NCBI GenBank assembly: GCA_024644285.1
Contig: JAHELH010000007.1
Span: 1-22,892 of the forward strand
Origin: Paracoccaceae bacterium
GTDB taxonomy: Bacteria > Pseudomonadota > Alphaproteobacteria > Rhodobacterales > Rhodobacteraceae
Direction: 5' to 3'
DNA: 22,892 nucleotides
Notes under the pieces: generated by a model
What the model was told of the DNA's origin: nothing
What the model saw: only the letters and a program-made list of their open reading frames with translations
The model's database searches: none
In this document: positions 21,343 through 22,892 of the stretch, piece by piece
Layout of the letters: each line of letters begins with the position of its first letter
Numbering within the stretch: position 1 is the first letter of the stretch
Made by a program: the position numbers and the translations under genes

Positions 21343-22758
21343 ATGGCGCGGATCGAGACGGATATCTGCGTGATCGGTGCTGGATCCGGCGGGCTGTCGG
21401 TCGCGGCGGGCGCCGTTCAGATGGGCGCGCGCGTGGTGCTTCTGGAAGGCCACAAGATGGGGGGCGATTGCCTGAACTACGGGTGCGTGCCGTCAAAGGC
21501 CCTGATCGCGGCTGGCAAGCACGCCCATGCCATGACGACCGGCGCGCCCTTCGGGGTGGCGCCGGCCACCCCGAATGTGGATTTCGCGGCGGCCAAGGAC
21601 CATGTCCAGCGCGCAATCGACACCATCGCGCCGGTCGACAGCCAGGAACGGTTCGAAGGCCTTGGCGTCACCGTGATCCGCGAATTCGGGCGGTTCATCT
21701 CGGAGACCGAATTGCAGGCAGGCGACAGCGTCATCGCGGCGCGGCGCTTTGTCATCGCGACCGGGTCGCAGCCACTGGTGCCGCCGATCCCGGGGATCGA
21801 GACGGTTCCGTATTTCACCAACGAGGACATCTTCGATCTGCGCGACAGGCCCGAGCATCTGCTGATCATCGGCGGCGGGCCGATCGGGCTGGAGATGGCG
21901 CAGGCGCATCGGCGGCTGGGCAGCAAGGTCACGGTGATCGAGGGCGAGGTCGCCCTGGGCAAGGACGACCCCGAACTGGCGGCCATCGTTCTGGAATGCC
22001 TCCGCGGCGAGGGGATCGAGATTATCGAGGGCCGGCAGGCCACACGGATCGGCGGCAAGGCCGGCGCAATCACCGTCGAGACCGCGGACGGGACCGAGTT
22101 CACCGGCTCGCACCTGCTGATGGCGGTCGGGAGAAAGGTGAATATCGACCGGCTGGACCTGGACAAGGCCAATGTCGAGCACGACCGGGCGGTGAAGGTG
22201 GATGACCGCCTGCGCAGTTCGAACAAGCGTATCTACGCCGTGGGCGACGCGGCGGGCGGGATGCAATTCACCCACGTGGCGGGCTACCACGCGGGCGTCG
22301 TGATACGCGCGATGCTGTTCGGCCTGCCCTCGAAGGCCAAGACCGCGCATATCCCCTGGGTGACCTATACCGATCCGGAACTGGCCCAGGTCGGTCTGAC
22401 GGAGGCGCAGGCCCGGGAGGCGCACGGAGATAAGCTGGAAGTGGTGCGTTTCGACTATGCCGAAAACGATCGCGCCATCGCGGAAGGTGCCACCACGGGC
22501 CTCATCAAGGTCATGGTGGTCAAGGGCAAGCCGGTGGGCGCGTCGATCGTGGGCGCGCAGGCAGGAGAGCTGATCGGAATCTGGGCGCTGGCCTTGGCCA
22601 ACGGCCTGAAGATGAGCGCCATCGCGAACATGGTCGCGCCATATCCGACGCTGGGAGAGATCAACAAGCGTGCTGCCGGCCAGTACTTCTCGCCCAGATT
22701 GTTCGACAACCCCTGGGTGAAGCGCGTGGTCCGCCTCGTACAGCACTGGATACCCTGA
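21343..22758 (+). CDS. MerA/dihydrolipoamide dehydrogenase-like FAD disulfide reductase
   Basis: Protein of 471 residues in the class I pyridine nucleotide-disulfide oxidoreductase family. The FAD site is GAGSGG (12-17), the redox-active disulfide C43/C48 lies in GGDCLNYGCVPSKAL, the NAD(P) site is GGGPIG (177-182), and the second FAD motif is GDAA (301-304). The dimerisation domain is about 340-450. In dihydrolipoamide dehydrogenase the active-site base is His in HPTLxE; here it is Tyr (Y434 in APYPTLGE), with the Glu kept (E439). That points away from lipoamide and towards a MerA-like or unknown substrate. The C-terminal Cys pair of mercuric reductase is absent. The start is ATG at 21343, two bases after the TVP38 gene stop. 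Confidence 0.88.
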   Translation: MARIETDICVIGAGSGGLSVAAGAVQMGARVVLLEGHKMGGDCLNYGCVPSKALIAAGKHAHAMTTGAPFGVAPATPNVDFAAAKDHVQRAIDTIAPVDSQERFEGLGVTVIREFGRFISETELQAGDSVIAARRFVIATGSQPLVPPIPGIETVPYFTNEDIFDLRDRPEHLLIIGGGPIGLEMAQAHRRLGSKVTVIEGEVALGKDDPELAAIVLECLRGEGIEIIEGRQATRIGGKAGAITVETADGTEFTGSHLLMAVGRKVNIDRLDLDKANVEHDRAVKVDDRLRSSNKRIYAVGDAAGGMQFTHVAGYHAGVVIRAMLFGLPSKAKTAHIPWVTYTDPELAQVGLTEAQAREAHGDKLEVVRFDYAENDRAIAEGATTGLIKVMVVKGKPVGASIVGAQAGELIGIWALALANGLKMSAIANMVAPYPTLGEINKRAAGQYFSPRLFDNPWVKRVVRLVQHWIP

Positions 22759-22779
22759 AAATCATGCTAACATAGCGCC

Positions 22780-22892
22780 ATGTTCCTGAACTCGCTCTCC
22801 GGCCGTTTCCTGATCCTGACGACGATCTTCGTCATGCTGGCCGAGGTGCTGATCTTCGTGCCCTCGGTCGCGCGGTTCCGCGAGGATTACCT
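22780..22892 (+). CDS. Probable sensor histidine kinase, N-terminal fragment
   Basis: Partial gene running off the right edge; 37 complete codons are visible from ATG 22780. It encodes MFLNSLSGRFLILTTIFVML, a membrane helix continuing to LIFVPSVARFREDY, where the periplasmic part would begin. The opening looks like the N-terminus of membrane sensor histidine kinases of Rhodobacterales, but no catalytic motif is in the window, so the call rests on this segment alone. It starts 21 bases after the flavoprotein gene and could be in the same operon. Confidence 0.55.
   Translation, partial: MFLNSLSGRFLILTTIFVMLAEVLIFVPSVARFREDY

Noticed and set aside
21343..22758. Mercuric reductase (merA) or lipoamide dehydrogenase (lpd).
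   Set aside because: There are no mer genes, no C-terminal Cys pair and no N-terminal metal-binding domain for MerA; the catalytic His of Lpd is Tyr and no 2-oxoacid dehydrogenase genes are near.

Overview
The window is chromosomal DNA from a high-GC alphaproteobacterium, most likely a member of the Rhodobacterales (Roseobacter/Rhodobacteraceae group). This rests on remembered family resemblance and gene order, not a database search: rpoA-rplQ followed by rarA-crcB-rluC-ATP12, an aapJQMP amino-acid transporter, and the series yidC-MOSC-engB-argB. Nearly all of the sequence is coding. I see no tRNA, rRNA, CRISPR array, insertion sequence or phage gene, and no gene-free stretch longer than about 300 bases.

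Layout. (1) 1-862, + strand: the end of the ribosomal protein/RNA polymerase operon (rpoA tail, rplQ), with a nested inverted-repeat element between the two genes and a clear terminator after rplQ. (2) 894-4381, + strand: rarA, crcB, an RluC-type pseudouridine synthase and an ATP12-type F1-ATPase assembly chaperone; the last three overlap by ATGA junctions. (3) 4382-9246, + strand: a general L-amino-acid ABC transporter (aapJ, aapQ, aapM, aapP) with its own leader, a hairpin after the binding-protein gene and a terminator after aapP. (4) 9330-14595, - strand, transcribed in the order yidC, MOSC protein, engB, argB, Fe-S protein, sixA-like phosphatase, with stop/start overlaps or tiny gaps and two non-ATG starts. 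(5) 14702-17205, - strand: an EAL phosphodiesterase with a degenerate GGDEF domain, then ttcA. (6) 17304-18254, + strand: an alpha/beta hydrolase. (7) 18303-20311, - strand: rpmH, rnpA, a small ribbon-helix-helix protein, a Crp/Fnr-type regulator and yidD. (8) 20609-22892, + strand: a TVP38/DedA membrane protein, a MerA/Lpd-type flavoprotein disulfide reductase, and the first codons of a probable sensor kinase.

How the parts fit. rpmH, rnpA, yidD and yidC usually form one conserved cluster for ribosome, RNase P and membrane-insertion functions. Here the same genes are present in the same order and strand but are split by a regulator pair (between rnpA and yidD), a hydrolase on the other strand (between yidD and ttcA) and the EAL gene (before yidC). 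The small ribbon-helix-helix gene has a strong promoter whose -35 box lies inside a TTGATATCAA palindrome, with a sister palindrome TTGACGTCAA 27 bp upstream, so it probably autoregulates and may also control the Crp/Fnr gene behind it. rnpA has a perfect 19-bp inverted repeat just inside its start codon.

I did not find a clearly new multi-gene system. The most interesting items are the rnpA start hairpin, the ribbon-helix-helix operator/promoter with its downstream Crp/Fnr gene, the nested repeat between rpoA and rplQ, and the TVP38 plus flavoprotein pair.
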